Shown: piece by piece, positions 4,211 to 5,892 of the stretch
How the letters are laid out: every line of letters begins with the position of its first letter
Numbering within the stretch: the stretch's first letter is position 1
DNA from: M3007 sp046296435
GTDB lineage: Bacteria > Bacteroidota > Bacteroidia > Chitinophagales > Saprospiraceae
NCBI GenBank assembly: GCA_046296435.1
Contig: JBKBLI010000103.1
Location: 1 to 5,892, forward strand
Direction: 5' to 3'
DNA: 5,892 bases
Translations under genes and position numbers: made by a program
Notes under the pieces: model-generated
What the model saw: only the letters and a program-made list of their open reading frames with translations
Database searches by the model: none
What the model was told of the DNA's origin: nothing

Positions 4211-5383
4211 ATGCAAATCGGATTATTTGGGTTTGGCACAGTTGGTCAGGGATTTTATCAGATCTTATCTGCGCAGAACGGTGCGGCGCCCGGGCGGGTA
4301 GTGAAGATCTGCATCCGCAATCCAGCTAAGCCCCGGAGTATCGCCCCGGAGTTTTTTACGACCAACCCCAATGACATATTAGCGGATCCACAGATTCGCT
4401 ATATTGTAGAGGCCACCGACAGCTTGAGCGAAGCGTACGATTGGACGCGGCGCGCGCTGTTGGCAGGCAAGACGGTTGTATCGGCCAATAAGGCCATGTT
4501 GTCGCGTTTTTTACCTGCGTTGTTGCAAGCAGAGCGTGAGGGCGGCGGACGACTCTTGCACGAGGCGGCGGCCTGCGGTTCGATCCCAATCTTTAGACAA
4601 CTGCGACAATTTTACCGCCACGACGAGGTGTGCTGTTTGGAAGGTGTATTCAACGGCACAACCAATTACATTCTGAATCAGATGTCCGACAATGCCAGTC
4701 CGCTTGAGGATGCGCTTGCCCGGGCGCAGGCGGCAGGGTATGCCGAGAGCGATCCCTCTTCCGATCTGCAAGGCGCCGATCCAGCCGCCAAACTTTCTTT
4801 GCTAACAGCGCGCGCTTTTGGCCTTCTCTTGCCGCCCGATATGATTTTGCGTTTGGGCATCAGCCAGATACTTCCGGAGGATATTGCTTTTGCCGCCACT
4901 CGCGGCCGCCGCGTGCGGCTGCTCAACCGGGCAGAGCGCGTAGGCGAGGGTAGGGCGATTTGCGCATGGACGCTGCCTGCCATGATAGGGCCGAGCAGCC
5001 CTTATTATGAGCTTCCCGACGCCTATAATATTGTGAGGGTGAGCAGCCGCCATTTGGGCGAGATGACTTTCAGCGGCAAGGGCGCGGGCGGCGCTCCGAC
5101 CGGCTATGCCGTTCTCAGCGACGTGTCCGACGATACGCCCGCCGGCATGCATCCCGTCTTACAGGCGGCGGTATTGGATTACGGGCGAGTCCTGAACGTT
5201 TACGTGCGCGCTAGGCAATCCGTGCGGGAAGACTTTTTTGCGGATCCGCCGCAGGAGGAGCGCATCTCATCTGCCGGGCGCCAATGGGTCGGGGCAGTTT
5301 CGCTCGGGCGACTTAGCGAGGCCTTGCCCGCCCTTGTAGCCGAGGGCGGGTTCGCGGCAGTTTGGCCCGATGCATCGCTTTGA
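4211..5383 (+). CDS. hom: Homoserine dehydrogenase, without ACT domain
   Basis: A 390-residue cytoplasmic NAD(P)-dependent enzyme that reduces aspartate-4-semialdehyde to homoserine, the branch point to methionine and threonine. The N-terminal Rossmann domain starts at the first residue, with GFGTVG at 7-12; SANKAM at 91-96 carries the conserved Lys94. The catalytic domain contains NGTTNYIL from residue 148 and the signature AESDPSSDLQGADPAAKL, with Glu179, Asp190 and Lys194 matching the known substrate-binding and catalytic residues. HEAAACGSIPI is also typical. The protein stops where many homoserine dehydrogenases continue into a C-terminal ACT domain of about 80 residues, so allosteric control through such a domain is absent; ACT-less forms are known. 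ATG 4211 follows the CTAACAA repeat with no Shine-Dalgarno. It is the last gene of the metY-metX-hom group and ends 33 bp from a convergent gene. Near the start, GCCCCGGAGT is repeated directly (4330-4339 and 4343-4352). Confidence 0.94.
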   Translation: MQIGLFGFGTVGQGFYQILSAQNGAAPGRVVKICIRNPAKPRSIAPEFFTTNPNDILADPQIRYIVEATDSLSEAYDWTRRALLAGKTVVSANKAMLSRFLPALLQAEREGGGRLLHEAAACGSIPIFRQLRQFYRHDEVCCLEGVFNGTTNYILNQMSDNASPLEDALARAQAAGYAESDPSSDLQGADPAAKLSLLTARAFGLLLPPDMILRLGISQILPEDIAFAATRGRRVRLLNRAERVGEGRAICAWTLPAMIGPSSPYYELPDAYNIVRVSSRHLGEMTFSGKGAGGAPTGYAVLSDVSDDTPAGMHPVLQAAVLDYGRVLNVYVRARQSVREDFFADPPQEERISSAGRQWVGAVSLGRLSEALPALVAEGGFAAVWPDASL

Positions 5384-5416
5384 GTTCCCGAAAGCCTGCA
5401 ATCCGGGGCCGCGCGC

Positions 5417-5892
5417 TTATCTTGAGCGCTGGCTGCGGTGCACCACCGGAAGATCTCTACGCGTCTCAGCCACATTGAAAAATTCATCCAGATAGTTGAT
5501 CATTTCCTGGGCGGCGCTGCGCGACATGTATTTGCTGCGAACAGCGGCATAAAGTTCTTTTTTGCGCTCTCTGATCAACTTCACGGCGTTTTGGATGGCC
5601 TCTTGCTGGATACCGTTAGCCATCAGAAAGCGGTCGCGCGTGCTGGACAGACCGCTTTCGAGCGTAGGTGTGGCGTAAGGAGCCCCGACGGCCCCTGCAA
5701 AGTCGAAGTCGTAGGGGATCACGCTGATCGGCCCGCCCTCGAAGTGTCTCAGCAGCCGCACGTTGCGCAACATCGCAATGTCCCAATCCGTATTGCCGAT
5801 CATGTACTGAAATACGGCGGTCAATGCCGCTTGTTCCTGATTGAGGCTGTCCGGCGATACGCCGTATGTGTCGTAAGTCTGGGCTTTGAGTC
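5417..5892 (-). CDS. Partial CotH-kinase-like protein, C-terminal part
   Basis: The 3' part of a minus-strand gene ending with TAA at 5417-5419. The frame is open without interruption to the window edge (about 157 residues visible), so its N-terminus lies outside; the TTG at 5824 is an internal Leu codon, not a start. Visible motifs, in order: FQYMIGNTDWDI, then NVRLLRHF, then ISVIPYDFDFAGAVGAPYA, then a helical, charged region (IRERKKELYAAVRSKYM). The D-W-D...N...IPYDFD arrangement resembles the catalytic and metal-binding part of CotH-type atypical protein kinases (where ipWDlD is usual). I recall similar uncharacterised proteins in Bacteroidota, but the family assignment is from memory. 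Substrate and location are unknown; many relatives are exported, but the N-terminus is not visible. It converges on hom with a 33-bp spacer and has no evident functional link to methionine synthesis. Confidence 0.75.
   Translation of the reverse strand, partial: LKAQTYDTYGVSPDSLNQEQAALTAVFQYMIGNTDWDIAMLRNVRLLRHFEGGPISVIPYDFDFAGAVGAPYATPTLESGLSSTRDRFLMANGIQQEAIQNAVKLIRERKKELYAAVRSKYMSRSAAQEMINYLDEFFNVAETRRDLPVVHRSQRSR

Noticed and set aside
4330..4352. 10-bp direct repeat GCCCCGGAGT in hom
   Set aside because: Short, in frame with normal coding sequence, and in a variable part of the protein; probably chance or an old slippage event.
5822..5824. TTG at 5824 as start of the minus-strand gene
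   Set aside because: The frame stays open to the window edge with protein-like sequence before it, so TTG is an internal Leu codon of a truncated gene.

Overview
The window looks like a piece of a metagenome or draft assembly (two runs of 99 N) from a moderately GC-rich member of the Bacteroidota or a close relative. That placement is inferred from the style of the proteins: an ACT-less homoserine dehydrogenase beginning MQIGLFGFGTVGQG, MetX next to MetY, a partial CotH-like protein with a PYDFDFAG motif, and the absence of clear Shine-Dalgarno sequences. No database search was possible.

Layout, left to right. 1-187: no clear gene, two small hairpins and an open frame from the left edge. 188-811: a GNAT-family N-acetyltransferase. 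812-1356: a gene-free stretch whose right half is a regulatory leader. 1357-2862, 3050-4099 and 4211-5383: three co-directional genes, metY (O-acetylhomoserine sulfhydrylase), metX (homoserine O-acyltransferase) and hom (homoserine dehydrogenase). 5417-5892, minus strand: the 3' part of an uncharacterised CotH-kinase-like gene that converges on hom and runs off the right edge.

The three central genes are consecutive steps of one pathway. Hom reduces aspartate semialdehyde to homoserine, MetX activates it as an O-acyl ester, and MetY replaces the acyl group with sulfide to give homocysteine, the precursor of methionine. They very probably form a methionine-biosynthesis operon.

The most interesting element is the leader of this operon. 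A 33-codon open frame (1153-1254) starts MVHQMMCRCCCMCCWM, with 11 Met or Cys among its first 16 residues. It is followed by a 16-bp intrinsic terminator (1281-1324) just before metY. The segment GTGTGCAAGGC (1220-1230) imitates the 3' arm of the terminator and could pair with its 5' arm as an antiterminator. A 12-bp stem (1160-1172 with 1267-1278) would stack beside the terminator once the ribosome has left. Together this has the architecture of ribosome-mediated transcription attenuation, apparently sensing methionine and cysteine supply. No SAM riboswitch consensus is visible.

Both N runs appear to be assembly artefacts. Each is 99 N long and each is flanked by the same 78-bp sequence on both sides (one mismatch in the first pair). 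Removing 177 bp (one repeat copy plus the Ns) at each site gives a canonical 442-residue MetY and puts the metX start 10 nt after the metY stop.
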